Of a stretch of 64,000 nt of DNA, positions 36,782-46,249 are shown one piece after another (position 1 is the stretch's first letter; the number at the start of each line of letters is the position of its first letter). Source of the stretch: Aestuariibaculum suncheonense (GTDB taxonomy: Bacteria > Bacteroidota > Bacteroidia > Flavobacteriales > Flavobacteriaceae); contig NZ_JACVXC010000001.1 in NCBI RefSeq assembly GCF_014596935.1, forward strand, positions 430,783-494,782, given 5' to 3'. The notes under the pieces are model-generated. The model made no database searches. It was given only the letters and a program-made list of their open reading frames with translations, and was not told the DNA's origin. The position numbers and the translations under genes are program-made.

Positions 36782-37798
36782 ATGAACTATATAGTTTGCG
36801 AAGAACCAACAAAATTCGCATTAAAACAAAAAGAGCAACCGGTTCTCGAGGCGAATCAAGCCTTAATAAAAATCCACCGTGTTGGAATTTGTGGTACCGA
36901 TTTACATGCCTATTCCGGAAATCAGGCATTTTTCACTTACCCAAGAATTTTAGGTCACGAGCTGGCTGCTGAAGTTTTAGAGGTTGGAGAAAACAATCAG
37001 AATTTAAAAGTAGGCGACAAGGTTATCGTGATGCCTTATGTAAGCTGTGGTGAGTGTATTGCCTGTCGAAAAGGAAAAACCAACTGTTGTAGTAATATCA
37101 AGGTTTTAGGAGTTCATGCCGATGGAGGTATGCAGGAAGTTGTTGCGGTGAGAACCGATTTATTAATTCCTGCCAATACCCTGTCTTACGAAGAAATGGC
37201 AATTGTAGAGCCTTTAGCCATTGGTGCACACGCCATCCGAAGAGCTACTATTGAAGCTGGAGAGTTTATTGTGGTTGTTGGTTGTGGACCAATAGGAATA
37301 GGTTTAATGAAACTGGCACAAATTAAAGGAGCCGAAGTGATTGGTATAGATGTCGACGAATCGCGTTTAGAGTTTGTGAAAAACGAAATTGGGGTGAAAC
37401 ACGTGGTTAAAGTTTCAGAAACGGCAGCCGAAGAAGTATCTAAAATTACTAACGGCGATTTAGCAACTGCGGTTTTCGATTGTACAGGAAACAAGCGTGC
37501 GCTTGAAGGCGGGATCGCTTATATGTCACACGGTGGGCGCTATGTGTTAGTGGGGCTTTCAAAAGGCGATTTGGTGTTCAGTCATCCGGGAATTCACGCT
37601 AAAGAATCAACTATTATGTGTAGTAGAAATGCAACTTTAGAAGATTTTCAGTTTGTTATTGATAACCTAAAGCAATTCCCAACAGATAAATTTGTAACTC
37701 ATAAGGTCCCTTATACAGAAATGATTGCGAATTTCGACTCTTGGTTAGATCCGAAAAACGGAGTCATTAAGGCTATGGTTAATTTTAGTGCAGAGTAA
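36782..37798 (+). CDS. Zn-dependent medium-chain alcohol dehydrogenase
   Basis: The 338-residue protein is a typical MDR enzyme. The catalytic zinc site is in GICGTDLHAYSG and LGHELAAEVLEVG. The structural zinc Cys set is in CGECIACRKGKTNCC, and the nucleotide loop is GCGPIGIGLM. It resembles sorbitol, threonine and L-galactonate dehydrogenases. Being in the middle of the 6-deoxyhexose genes, it may oxidise a sugar or sugar acid, or recycle a lactaldehyde. The classical L-fucose oxidation scheme has no step for it, so its role is open. Confidence 0.85.
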   Translation: MNYIVCEEPTKFALKQKEQPVLEANQALIKIHRVGICGTDLHAYSGNQAFFTYPRILGHELAAEVLEVGENNQNLKVGDKVIVMPYVSCGECIACRKGKTNCCSNIKVLGVHADGGMQEVVAVRTDLLIPANTLSYEEMAIVEPLAIGAHAIRRATIEAGEFIVVVGCGPIGIGLMKLAQIKGAEVIGIDVDESRLEFVKNEIGVKHVVKVSETAAEEVSKITNGDLATAVFDCTGNKRALEGGIAYMSHGGRYVLVGLSKGDLVFSHPGIHAKESTIMCSRNATLEDFQFVIDNLKQFPTDKFVTHKVPYTEMIANFDSWLDPKNGVIKAMVNFSAE

Positions 37799-37836
37799 AA
37801 AAGTATATTCATAAATATTAAGAAAAATATAATAAG

Positions 37837-38613
37837 ATGAAATTTAGTCTAGAAAATAAAACAGCTATTGTTACAGGCGGTGGTAGTGGAATTGGTAAAG
37901 CGATTTCTAAAACTTTAGCAGGTCAAGGTGCTTATGTTCACATTTTAGAATTGAATGTTGATAATGCTGAAGGTACAAAATCTGAAATTGAATTAGACGG
38001 AGGAAAGGCTGAAGTACACCAATGTAATGTGGTAAATCAAACTGAAGTGGTTGACGTTATTAATGTGATTGCAGAAAAAAATGGTGTTGATATTTTAATT
38101 AATAATGCAGGAATCGCACATATTGGTAATGTTGAAAACACGCCAGAAGCCGATTTAGACCGCGTGTATAGTGTGAATGTAAAAGGGGTTTACAACTGTA
38201 TTTTTGCAACGGTTCCTCATATGAAAGTAAAGCAAAGCGGAGTAATTATCAATATGGCATCAATTGCATCTTCTGTAGGGCTTAATGATCGGTTTGCATA
38301 TTCGATGTCTAAAGGTGCGGCTCTAACGATGACCTATTCTGTAGCTAAAGATTATATCAACGATGGTATTCGTTGTAACTGTATTTCTCCGGCGCGTGTA
38401 CACACGCCATTTGTAGATGGATTCTTAAAAAACAATTATCCAGGAAAAGAAGCTGAAATGTTTGAAAAATTATCACAAACACAACCTATCGGTCGTATGG
38501 GGAAACCTCAGGAAATTGCCGATTTAGCACTATTTTTATGTTCAGATGAAGCCTCATTCATTACAGGTACAGATTTTCCAATAGATGGCGGATTTATAAA
38601 ATTAAACGGTTAA
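37837..38613 (+). CDS. SDR, probable 2-keto-3-deoxy-L-fuconate dehydrogenase
   Basis: This is a 258-residue classical short-chain dehydrogenase: TGGGSGIGKA (cofactor loop), NNAG, the catalytic Ser in MASIASSVG and YSMSKGA with the Tyr and Lys. RCNCISPARVHTPFVDGFL resembles the group that oxidises 2-keto-3-deoxy sugar acids at C4. The adjacent genes supply its substrate (dehydratase) and use its product (FAH-family hydrolase). Confidence 0.82.
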   Translation: MKFSLENKTAIVTGGGSGIGKAISKTLAGQGAYVHILELNVDNAEGTKSEIELDGGKAEVHQCNVVNQTEVVDVINVIAEKNGVDILINNAGIAHIGNVENTPEADLDRVYSVNVKGVYNCIFATVPHMKVKQSGVIINMASIASSVGLNDRFAYSMSKGAALTMTYSVAKDYINDGIRCNCISPARVHTPFVDGFLKNNYPGKEAEMFEKLSQTQPIGRMGKPQEIADLALFLCSDEASFITGTDFPIDGGFIKLNG

Positions 38614-38614
38614 T

Positions 38615-39670
38615 ATGCTTAAGCAGATTCGTTCTTTAATTATAGTATTGATGTCTTTTACTTATACTTTGGTTAGTGCTCAAAGCACAAACGATGATTT
38701 AAGTTTGAAGGACAGTTTTAAGCCTATTACAGCAGACAATATTTTTAAAACAGAAGGTTATTATAATTGGGGAACATCAATTTTAAAAACTGATGACGGT
38801 AAGTATCATATGTTTTATTCCCGTTGGAAAAAAGAATATGGTTTCTATGGGTGGTTAACACATTCTGAAATAGCACATGCGACATCAAAAAGTCCTGCTG
38901 GACCGTGGACATATAAAGAAACTGTCTTACAAGGAGCCCGGGAGAATAGATGGGATGCGATTACAGCACATAATCCTAAAATCAAATATTTTGATGGGAA
39001 ATATTATCTGTATTACGTAGGTACTAATTTAGGTGATAAGAACTTTACAGAAGAAGAATTGATAGAAACGGCTCATACGGGTTATGGTCATGCGAATTGG
39101 AAAATTTTAAGACCAAATCAACGTGTTGGCGTAGCAGTTGCTAATTCTATAAACGGACCATGGAAACGTTTTGATACGCCATTAATAGAGCCCTCAGGTC
39201 CTATTACAACGATTACGGTAAATCCAGCGATAACGAAAGCTAAGGACGGAAATTATTACTTAATAGTAAAAGGTGATAAGCCTAACGAAAAGCGTTTTAT
39301 CAGAAACCAGGCTATGGCCATTTCTAAATCACCAATAGGTCCTTTCGTAATTCAGGAAAAACCTGTTATCGATTATATAGACACTGAAGATATGTCTATG
39401 TGGTATGACGAAATTAGAGATCGTTTTTATGGTGTGTTTCATGCTCATGGATTTATAGGTATGGTGACCTCTGCAGATGGTTTACATTGGGAAAAAGCTC
39501 AGAATTATGAGTTGATGCCTAAAGAGGTGAAACAAGAAGATGGAACCAAGCTAATACCAGATCGTTTAGAACGACCATTTATATATCATGAAAATGGAAT
39601 TCCAAAGGTGTTGGGCCTTGCGGCTAAACAAGGTGATGAATCTTTTAGTATTTTTATACCAATAGAATAA
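38615..39670 (+). CDS. Secreted beta-propeller glycoside hydrolase-like protein
   Basis: The 351-residue protein has a signal peptide (SFTYTLVSAQS). Repeated blades typical of five-bladed propeller hydrolases (GH43/GH117 relatives) are visible: YNWGTSILKTDDGKYHMFYS, HNPKIKYFDGKYYLYYVGT, NPAITKAKDGNYYLIVKG, MWYDEIRDRFYGVFHAHG and LERPFIYHENGIPKVLGLA. Acidic residues at blade starts could form the active site. I cannot assign a CAZy family. It lies 1 base after the SDR gene, inside an otherwise cytoplasmic pathway. It may release the sugar that the pathway uses, for example an L-fucosidase or L-galactosidase activity. That is inference from position only. Confidence 0.75.
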   Translation: MLKQIRSLIIVLMSFTYTLVSAQSTNDDLSLKDSFKPITADNIFKTEGYYNWGTSILKTDDGKYHMFYSRWKKEYGFYGWLTHSEIAHATSKSPAGPWTYKETVLQGARENRWDAITAHNPKIKYFDGKYYLYYVGTNLGDKNFTEEELIETAHTGYGHANWKILRPNQRVGVAVANSINGPWKRFDTPLIEPSGPITTITVNPAITKAKDGNYYLIVKGDKPNEKRFIRNQAMAISKSPIGPFVIQEKPVIDYIDTEDMSMWYDEIRDRFYGVFHAHGFIGMVTSADGLHWEKAQNYELMPKEVKQEDGTKLIPDRLERPFIYHENGIPKVLGLAAKQGDESFSIFIPIE

Positions 39671-39722
39671 GAGATTTAAAAACGAGAATATTTAAAAGTA
39701 AAAAAATAAATAAACGATTAAG

Positions 39723-40583
39723 ATGAAACTTATAAGATTTGGAGAAGCTGGTAATGAAAAACCAGGAATACAATTACCAGACGGAACTAAAATAGATGTA
39801 TCAGCTTTTGCTGAAGATTATACAGAACGCTTTTTTGAAACCAACGGACTGGAACGTTTAGAGGAATGGTTGAAAATTAATCAGTCAAAATGTGAAGTAG
39901 TTGGAGAAGATGTAAGATTAGGATCTCCAATCTGCCGTCCGTCAAAATTAGTTTGTATAGGATTAAATTACGCAAAACATGCCGCTGAAGCAGGCATGAA
40001 AATACCAAGTGAACCTGTATTGTTTTTCAAATCAACAACAGCAATTGTAGGGCCTAACGACGATGTTGTCATTCCTAAAGGCAGTGAAAAAACCGACTGG
40101 GAGGTTGAGTTAGCTGTGGTTATTGGAAAAAAAGCGTCTTACATTTCACAAGATGAGGTTATGGATCATATTGCGGGTTACGTATTGCATAATGATGTTA
40201 GTGAGCGTGCTTTTCAAATCGAAAAAGAAGGGCAATGGTGTAAAGGAAAAGGTTGTGATACGTTCGCGCCTCTTGGACCATTTATGGCAACAAAAGACGA
40301 AATTAAAGATCCGAACAACTTACACTTATGGCTAAAGTTAAACGGAAAAATGATGCAGGATAGTTCAACTTCAGATTTTATTTTCAATATTCAGGAATCT
40401 ATCAGTTATATCAGTCAGTTTATGACCTTACTACCTGGTGATGTTATTTCAACCGGAACACCATTCGGAGTTGGTTTAGGATTAACACCACCATTATACT
40501 TAAAACCAGGAGATGTTATGGAATTAGGTATCGAAGGTTTAGGAGTGTCAAAACAAAATGTTATCGCTTACCCAGGAAAATGA
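39723..40583 (+). CDS. FAH-family hydrolase, probable 2,4-diketo-3-deoxy-L-fuconate hydrolase
   Basis: The 286-residue protein has the fumarylacetoacetate-hydrolase C-terminal domain: CIGLNYAKHAAEAGM, KTDWEVELAVVIGKKA with metal-binding Glu residues, GYVLHNDVSERAFQ, KGKGCDTFAPLGP and STGTPFGVGLGL. The KGCDTFAPLGP form is shared with hydrolases that split 2,4-diketo-3-deoxy-fuconate or -rhamnonate into pyruvate and L-lactate. Its stop overlaps the next start (ATGA). Confidence 0.83.
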   Translation: MKLIRFGEAGNEKPGIQLPDGTKIDVSAFAEDYTERFFETNGLERLEEWLKINQSKCEVVGEDVRLGSPICRPSKLVCIGLNYAKHAAEAGMKIPSEPVLFFKSTTAIVGPNDDVVIPKGSEKTDWEVELAVVIGKKASYISQDEVMDHIAGYVLHNDVSERAFQIEKEGQWCKGKGCDTFAPLGPFMATKDEIKDPNNLHLWLKLNGKMMQDSSTSDFIFNIQESISYISQFMTLLPGDVISTGTPFGVGLGLTPPLYLKPGDVMELGIEGLGVSKQNVIAYPGK

Positions 40584-41407
40584 TAATAGATAGTCATCAG
40601 CATTTTTGGAAATACGAACCCGTAAAGCATTCATGGATAGATGATAACATGGTTGTAATTCGTAAGGACTTTATGCCTTCCGATTTACAGTCTGTTTATC
40701 AGGAAAATGGTATTGACGGATGTGTAGCGGTGCAAGCCGATCAAACCCTTGAAGAAACCGATTTTCTATTGCAACTTTCAAATGAAAATAGTTTTATTAA
40801 AGGCGTTGTGGGTTGGGTAGATTTAAGAGCTAATAATTTAGAAGCAACACTTGAGAAATATAGTGAAGTAGATAAATTAAAAGGATTCAGACATGTGGTT
40901 CAGGGAGAGCCGGACCATAACTTTTTGTTACGTCCGAATTTTTTGAGAGGTATTGAGGTATTGGAGAATAATGGTTACACCTACGACATTTTAATTTTTC
41001 CTCATCAGTTAGGTGCTACTTTAGACTTTGTAAAGCGTTTTCCAAACATGAATTTTGTCATCGATCATATTGCGAAACCTTATATTAAAGATGGTTTTTA
41101 CGATGGCTGGGCGGTTTTAATGAAAGAAATTGCGAAGTACGAAAATGTGTATTGTAAAATGTCTGGTATCGTAACCGAAGCCGATTATAATACTTGGACA
41201 CCAGAACAGATTCAGCCGTATATGGAACTTGTTTTAGAGGTTTTTGGTCCGAATCGCGTGATGTTTGGTTCAGACTGGCCGGTATGTCTGGTAGCAGGTA
41301 ACTATACAAAAGTAAAAGAATTAACAACCAATTTTATTGCAGCTTTAAGTGCCGATGAGCAACAGCAAATCATGGGTATAAATGCAATGAAATTTTATAA
41401 ACTATAA
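40580..41407 (+). CDS. Amidohydrolase, probable L-fucono-1,5-lactonase
   Basis: The 275-residue protein is a COG3618-type metal-dependent lactonase: IDSHQHFWKY at the N-terminus (metal ligands), GVVGWVDLRA, FVIDHIAKPYIKDG and MFGSDWPVCL with the conserved Asp. Such enzymes open L-fucono- or L-rhamnono-lactone made by the sugar dehydrogenase encoded next. The start overlaps the FAH stop by four bases, a sign of translational coupling. Confidence 0.85.
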   Translation: MIIDSHQHFWKYEPVKHSWIDDNMVVIRKDFMPSDLQSVYQENGIDGCVAVQADQTLEETDFLLQLSNENSFIKGVVGWVDLRANNLEATLEKYSEVDKLKGFRHVVQGEPDHNFLLRPNFLRGIEVLENNGYTYDILIFPHQLGATLDFVKRFPNMNFVIDHIAKPYIKDGFYDGWAVLMKEIAKYENVYCKMSGIVTEADYNTWTPEQIQPYMELVLEVFGPNRVMFGSDWPVCLVAGNYTKVKELTTNFIAALSADEQQQIMGINAMKFYKL

Positions 41408-41410
41408 GAC

Positions 41411-42202
41411 ATGGACTTACATTTAAAAGATAAAGTAGTTGTGGTAACTGGTGCTGCCGGGGTAAAAGGGAGTATTGGTGAAACTATTGTTCAACGTTTA
41501 GCTGATGAAGGCGCAATACCTGTGGTTGTTTGTAGAAACGATCGTGGTTATGCTTACGAAAAGGAATTACAGGAACGCGGGATCGATTCTATTTTTGTGA
41601 AAACTGATTTAACCGATCCTGTTCAAATTGAAGCGGCGGTAAAAACCATTGCTGAAAAGTATGGTCGTATAGATGCTTTAATTAATAATGTTGGGGTTAA
41701 TGATGGAGCAGGGCTAGATGCCTCAATTGATGATTTTATGTGGTCACTTAAATTGAATTTGGTAAGCTTCTTCGCCATGACAAAATATTGCTTACCATAT
41801 ATTAAAGCTTCCAAAGGAAACATTTTAAATATAGGATCTAAAGTAGGTATGACAGGTCAAGGTGGAACATCAGGGTATGCAGCTTCAAAAGGAGGTGTGC
41901 TTGGTTTAACACGTGAGTGGGCAGTCGATTTAATTAAAGAAGGTATTCGTGTAAATGCCATTATTATTGCAGAAAGCTGGACACCTGCTTACGATACTTG
42001 GATTAAAACTCTTGAAAACGGAGAGGAAAAATTACAGTCTATAGTTAAAAAGATTCCTTTAGAACATCGAATGACAACACCCGAAGAAATTGCAGATACT
42101 TGTTTATTTACAATTTCAGATCGTTCGTCTCATACAACGGGACAATTCATTTTTGTTGATGGTGGTTATGTGCATTTGGATCGTTCCTTGTTGACAGAAT
42201 AA
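41411..42202 (+). CDS. SDR, probable L-fucose dehydrogenase
   Basis: The 263-residue short-chain dehydrogenase shows TGAAGVKGSIGE in the cofactor loop, INNVGVNDG, catalytic Ser in NIGSKVGMTG, YAASKGG with Tyr and Lys, and the end VDGGYVHLDRSLL. This C-terminal VHLDR form is what I recall from L-fucose dehydrogenases such as Campylobacter FucX. It would oxidise L-fucose to the 1,5-lactone. L-Rhamnose, L-galactose or D-arabinose are alternative substrates. Confidence 0.82.
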   Translation: MDLHLKDKVVVVTGAAGVKGSIGETIVQRLADEGAIPVVVCRNDRGYAYEKELQERGIDSIFVKTDLTDPVQIEAAVKTIAEKYGRIDALINNVGVNDGAGLDASIDDFMWSLKLNLVSFFAMTKYCLPYIKASKGNILNIGSKVGMTGQGGTSGYAASKGGVLGLTREWAVDLIKEGIRVNAIIIAESWTPAYDTWIKTLENGEEKLQSIVKKIPLEHRMTTPEEIADTCLFTISDRSSHTTGQFIFVDGGYVHLDRSLLTE

Positions 42203-42225
42203 TTTTAATCTTTTAAAATTTATTT

Positions 42226-42561
42226 ATGGGATTAACAAGATATTGTTTAGCTTGTGACTTAAAGGATAATCCGGAATTAATTGCCGAATACATACAACTA
42301 CATCAAAAGGTTTGGCCAGAAATCTTAGAAAGTATAAAGGAATCTGGAATAGAAGACATGGAAATCTTTAACATTGGTAATAGGTTGTTCATGATTATGG
42401 AAGTAAATGATACATTTTCTTTCGAAAGGAAAACCGAAATGGATGCTAACAATCCAAAAGTTCAGGAATGGGAAAATTTTATGTGGAAATTTCAACAAGA
42501 ATTACCTATGGCTCGACCTGGGGAAAAATGGATTCTTCTCGATAGTATTTTCAGGCTTTGA
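42226..42561 (+). CDS. L-rhamnose mutarotase (RhaM/YiiL) family protein
   Basis: The 111-residue protein is one dimeric alpha-beta barrel domain with the family pattern RYCLACDLKDN, YIQLHQKVWPEILESIKESG, NRLFMIMEV and MWKFQQELPMARPGEKW. These enzymes interconvert the anomers of L-rhamnose. In oxidative fucose clusters a member of the same family serves L-fucose, whose pyranose has the same layout at C1. It is the last gene of the 6-deoxyhexose cluster. Confidence 0.88.
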   Translation: MGLTRYCLACDLKDNPELIAEYIQLHQKVWPEILESIKESGIEDMEIFNIGNRLFMIMEVNDTFSFERKTEMDANNPKVQEWENFMWKFQQELPMARPGEKWILLDSIFRL

Positions 42562-42625
42562 CAGCATTATTGGATTAAAAAGTTTCAAATAAAATTTTAG
42601 TTTTTTTAAATAGTCTTTGAAAAAT

Positions 42626-42652
42626 TTACAAGTGTTTATTGTACACTTGTAA
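42626..42652. promoter_or_regulatory. AraR-type operator before transketolase
   Basis: TTACAAGTGT (42626-42635), seven bases, then ACACTTGTAA (42643-42652) form perfect 10-base arms. A copy with the same arms and the same spacer length lies before araB. The site overlaps the probable promoter, so binding should block transcription until arabinose is present. Confidence 0.85.
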
Positions 42653-42670
42653 AATAATGTTATATATTTG
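42639..42670 (+). promoter_or_regulatory. Promoter of the transketolase-transaldolase-araR unit
   Basis: TTG at 42639-42641, 21 bases, then TATATTTG at 42663-42670 (perfect -7 form). The TTG lies inside the operator. The leader to the ATG at 42793 is about 115 bases. A second -7-like TATTTTTG at 42723-42730 lacks a TTG partner. Confidence 0.55.
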
Positions 42671-42792
42671 TGAATATCACAAGACTAATGCATTTAAAAT
42701 AGGCTCGGGTAAAATGTTTTTATATTTTTGCAAAATTATTTTAAATGCGTTCAACATACTAAAACGTTGACTATTAAATTAACTAAATTAAA

Positions 42793-44835
42793 ATGAACAA
42801 AAAATTAGATCAGCAGGCAGCAGATAATATTAGGGCATTGGCTGTAGCGATGGTAGAAAAAGCAAATTCAGGACACCCTGGAGGGCCAATGGGAGGTGCA
42901 GATTTTATGCACATTCTTTACTCAGAGTTCTTTAACTTCGATCCAACCGATATGGAGTGGCCGTTTAGAGACCGCTTTTTCATGGATGCAGGGCACTTAT
43001 CTACATTAATGTATGCTCAGTATTATCTATTAGGGAATTATGCAAAGGATGATGTAGCTAATTTTAGACAATGGGGTTCTATTACACCGGGTCACCCAGA
43101 AGTAGATGTTAAAAGAGGTATTGAAAATACGTCTGGTCCACTAGGTCAGGGACACACTATGGGAGTTGGAGCTGCAATCGCTGCTAAATTTTTACAGGCG
43201 CGTTTTGGAGATTGGATGAATCACAAAATCTACGGATTCATTTCAGATGGAGGTATTCAGGAAGAGATCTCTCAAGGAGCTGGTCGTATTGCTGGACACT
43301 TAGGATTAAGCAATTTCATTATGTTCTTCGATTCTAACGATATCCAGTTGTCAACATCTACAGATGAGGTAACTACCGAAGATACAGCAATGAAGTATGA
43401 GTCTTGGGGATGGAAAGTTGTTACAATCGACGGGCATAATCACGACGAAATTCGTAAAGCATTACAAGATGCAAACAACGAAACTGAAAAACCAACCTTA
43501 ATTATCGGTAAAACGATTATGGGTAAAGGATGTGTAACTGCCGATGGTAGTATGTTCGAAGGACACTGTGAATTACACGGTCAACCAATCGGACACACAG
43601 GAGCAGATTACGCTAAAACAATGGAAAACCTAGGTGCTAATACAGAAAATCCGTTTGATATTTATCCGGAAGTAGAAGCATTCTACAAAGATATTCTTGC
43701 TCAAAAAACAGCACAGGCCGCGGAGAAAAAAGCTGAAATTAACGCTTGGAGATCTGAAAATCCTGCATTAGCTGATAAAATGGATTTCTTCTTCTCAGGT
43801 CAGTTACCAGAATTAGATTTCTCTGCTATCGAGCAAAAGCCAGGAGTAGCTTCACGTGTTGCTTCTTCAACAGTTTTAGGTTACTTAGCTGAGAATGTTG
43901 AAAACATGATAGTATCATCTGCCGATTTATCGAATTCAGATAAAACTGATGGTTTCTTAAAAAAATCACACGCACTTAAGAAAGGGGATTTCTCAGGAGG
44001 ATTCTTACAAGCGGGTGTTGCTGAGTTAACTATGGCTTCTATCGCTAACGGTATTGCATTACACGGAGGTATTATTCCGGTGGTTGCAACCTTCTTCGTG
44101 TTCTCAGATTATATGAAACCTGCGATTCGTTTAAGTGGTATTCAAGAATTACCAGTTAAGTATGTTTGGACACACGATGCTTTCCGTGTAGGAGAAGATG
44201 GTCCAACACACCAGCCAATCGAGCAGGAAGCTCAAATTCGTTTATTAGAAAAGCTTAAAAACCACAGCGGAAAACCAAGTTTCTTAGCCTTACGTCCTGC
44301 TGATGCTGCAGAGACTTCAGTTGCTTGGAAAATGGCTTTAGAAAATACCTCTACCCCTTCAGGTTTAATCTTATCTAGACAAAATATTAAAGATGTCCCT
44401 GCGCAAGGCGATTCAAGATATAACGAAGCTTTAGCTGCTGAAAAAGGTGGTTATTTAGTGAAAGAAGTTGAAAATCCAGACGTGGTGTTAATCGCCAACG
44501 GATCGGAAGTATCAACTTTAGTTGAAGCTGCTGAAATTTTGGAAAAAGAAAACGGATTGAAAGTGAATATTGCTTCAGTAATCTCAGAAGGTGTATTCAG
44601 ATTACAACCTAAAGACTACCAAAACAGCGTGATTCCTAAAAACAAACCATTATTTGGTTTAACAGCTGGTTTGCCAGTAAACTTAGAAGGTTTAGTTGGT
44701 GATGCTGGTAAAGTATTCGGATTAGATCACTTCGGATATTCTGCGCCTGCAGGAGTTCTTGATGAGAAGTTCGGATTTACAGGGCCACAAGTAAGCCAAC
44801 AGGTTTTAGAGTATTTAAAAGCATATAACAACTAA
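42793..44835 (+). CDS. tkt: Transketolase
   Basis: The 680-residue protein is a complete transketolase. It carries the thiamine-diphosphate domain ([37 protein letters not shown]), the pyrimidine domain ([20 protein letters not shown] with the Glu and His residues) and the C-terminal domain. It converts pentose phosphates with transaldolase, linking xylulose 5-phosphate from AraD to glycolysis. It heads an AraR-controlled unit with transaldolase (17 bases downstream). Codon use is more biased than in neighbouring genes, suggesting high expression. Confidence 0.95.
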   Translation: MNKKLDQQAADNIRALAVAMVEKANSGHPGGPMGGADFMHILYSEFFNFDPTDMEWPFRDRFFMDAGHLSTLMYAQYYLLGNYAKDDVANFRQWGSITPGHPEVDVKRGIENTSGPLGQGHTMGVGAAIAAKFLQARFGDWMNHKIYGFISDGGIQEEISQGAGRIAGHLGLSNFIMFFDSNDIQLSTSTDEVTTEDTAMKYESWGWKVVTIDGHNHDEIRKALQDANNETEKPTLIIGKTIMGKGCVTADGSMFEGHCELHGQPIGHTGADYAKTMENLGANTENPFDIYPEVEAFYKDILAQKTAQAAEKKAEINAWRSENPALADKMDFFFSGQLPELDFSAIEQKPGVASRVASSTVLGYLAENVENMIVSSADLSNSDKTDGFLKKSHALKKGDFSGGFLQAGVAELTMASIANGIALHGGIIPVVATFFVFSDYMKPAIRLSGIQELPVKYVWTHDAFRVGEDGPTHQPIEQEAQIRLLEKLKNHSGKPSFLALRPADAAETSVAWKMALENTSTPSGLILSRQNIKDVPAQGDSRYNEALAAEKGGYLVKEVENPDVVLIANGSEVSTLVEAAEILEKENGLKVNIASVISEGVFRLQPKDYQNSVIPKNKPLFGLTAGLPVNLEGLVGDAGKVFGLDHFGYSAPAGVLDEKFGFTGPQVSQQVLEYLKAYNN

Positions 44836-44851
44836 TAAAATAGGATATAAA

Positions 44852-45508
44852 ATGAAATTTTTTATTGATACAGCGAACCTAGACGAAATTGCAGAAGCAC
44901 AAGCTTTAGGAGTATTAGATGGTGTAACAACTAACCCATCTTTAATGGCGAAGGAAGGAATTACCGGTGAAGCAAATATTTTAGCGCACTATCAAAAGAT
45001 ATGTGAAATCGTTGATGGTGATGTTAGTGCAGAAGTAATTTCTACAGACTTTGAAGGTATGGTAAAAGAAGGAGAGGCTTTAGCTGCACTTCACCCACAA
45101 ATCGTGGTTAAATTACCTTTAATTGCTGATGGTATTAAAGCATGTAAATATTTCTCAGATAAAGGTATCAGAACCAATGTAACCTTAGTATTCTCTGCTG
45201 GTCAAGCATTATTGGCTGCTAAAGCTGGAGCAACTTATGTGTCTCCGTTCTTAGGTCGTTTAGATGATATTTCAACTGACGGTTTAAACCTTATTGCTGA
45301 AATAAGACAGATTTATGATAACTACGCTTTCGAAACACAAATTTTATCAGCTTCAATTCGTCACACCATGCACGTAATTGATTGTGCTAAAATTGGTAGT
45401 GATGTGATGACAGGACCTTTATCTTCTATTACTGGATTATTAAAACACCCATTAACAGATATCGGTTTAGCGAAGTTCTTAGAAGATTATAAAAAGGGAA
45501 ATCAATAA
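44852..45508 (+). CDS. tal: Transaldolase (TalC/MipB, fructose-6-phosphate aldolase-like type)
   Basis: The 218-residue protein is the short transaldolase type. [20 protein letters not shown] starts strand 1, [11 protein letters not shown] follows, and the Schiff-base Lys is in [31 protein letters not shown] and SASIRH complete the barrel. It works with the transketolase upstream to route arabinose carbon into glycolysis. Length equals the family norm. Confidence 0.93.
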   Translation: MKFFIDTANLDEIAEAQALGVLDGVTTNPSLMAKEGITGEANILAHYQKICEIVDGDVSAEVISTDFEGMVKEGEALAALHPQIVVKLPLIADGIKACKYFSDKGIRTNVTLVFSAGQALLAAKAGATYVSPFLGRLDDISTDGLNLIAEIRQIYDNYAFETQILSASIRHTMHVIDCAKIGSDVMTGPLSSITGLLKHPLTDIGLAKFLEDYKKGNQ

Positions 45509-45525
45509 TTTTAGACTAATTTGTT

Positions 45526-46203
45526 GTGAATAAGACATCGGAACAAAAACAACAAATTAAGCTAGCTGTTGATTGTATCATTTTCGGGTTCAATAATAAC
45601 AGACTGGAATTACTTTTAATTCACAGAGGTTTTGAACCCGAAAAGGGTAAATGGTCTTTAATTGGTGGTTTCGTTGGTAACGATGAAGATCTAGATGATG
45701 CCGCTAATAGAGTTCTGTATGATTTATCTGGTTTAGAGAACATTTATATGGAACAGGTAAGAACTTTTGGTAAAGCAGATAGAGATTCTTCTGGGCGAGT
45801 GGTATCAACAACCTACAGTGCAATGATTTTAAAGTCAGAGTACAACGAAGAGCGTGTTGGTAAATACGATGCCAAGTGGTTTCCTTTAGATGAATTGCCA
45901 GAGCTTATTTTCGACCATGATGAAATGGTAGGTTCTGCAGTTCGACGACTACGACGTCGTGTTAGAAACTTCCCGATAGCGTTTAATTTATTACCGGCTA
46001 AGTTTACTCTGCCACAGTTGCAAATGTTGTACGAGGGCATTTTAAGTGAAACCTTAGATAAACGAAACTTTAGAAGGAAAGTATCTCAAATGAACTACTT
46101 AGTTAGATTAGAAGAAAAGGACATGTCTGAATCCAGAAAGGGCGCTTATTTCTATACTTTTGACGAAGAACTTTATAAAAAGGAATTGAATTTCAATTTA
46201 TAA
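45526..46203 (+). CDS. araR: Nudix-type arabinose repressor (AraR of Bacteroidota)
   Basis: The 225-residue protein starts at a GTG, the only reasonable start in frame. Residues about 10-150 are a Nudix domain (LLLIHRGFEPEKGKWSLIGG) whose hydrolase box is degenerate: after GGFVGNDEDL the GxxxxxEx7REUxEExGU acidic residues are missing. Residues about 150-220 form a winged helix (FTLPQLQMLYEGIL, DKRNFRRKVSQM). Such NrtR-like proteins repress arabinose genes in Bacteroides and release DNA on binding L-arabinose. Two identical-arm operators flank this unit, which supports the assignment and implies autoregulation. Confidence 0.9.
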   Translation: MNKTSEQKQQIKLAVDCIIFGFNNNRLELLLIHRGFEPEKGKWSLIGGFVGNDEDLDDAANRVLYDLSGLENIYMEQVRTFGKADRDSSGRVVSTTYSAMILKSEYNEERVGKYDAKWFPLDELPELIFDHDEMVGSAVRRLRRRVRNFPIAFNLLPAKFTLPQLQMLYEGILSETLDKRNFRRKVSQMNYLVRLEEKDMSESRKGAYFYTFDEELYKKELNFNL

Positions 46204-46209
46204 CTACAG

Positions 46210-46240
46210 AAAAAATAACTTTAACGAGTTATTTTTTTTG
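46210..46240 (+). terminator. Intrinsic terminator after araR
   Basis: Stem AAATAACT/AGTTATTT with loop TTAACG is followed by a run of T, 6 bases past the araR stop. It separates the tkt-tal-araR and araBD-symporter-araA units. Confidence 0.75.
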
Positions 46241-46249
46241 ACTTAATTT

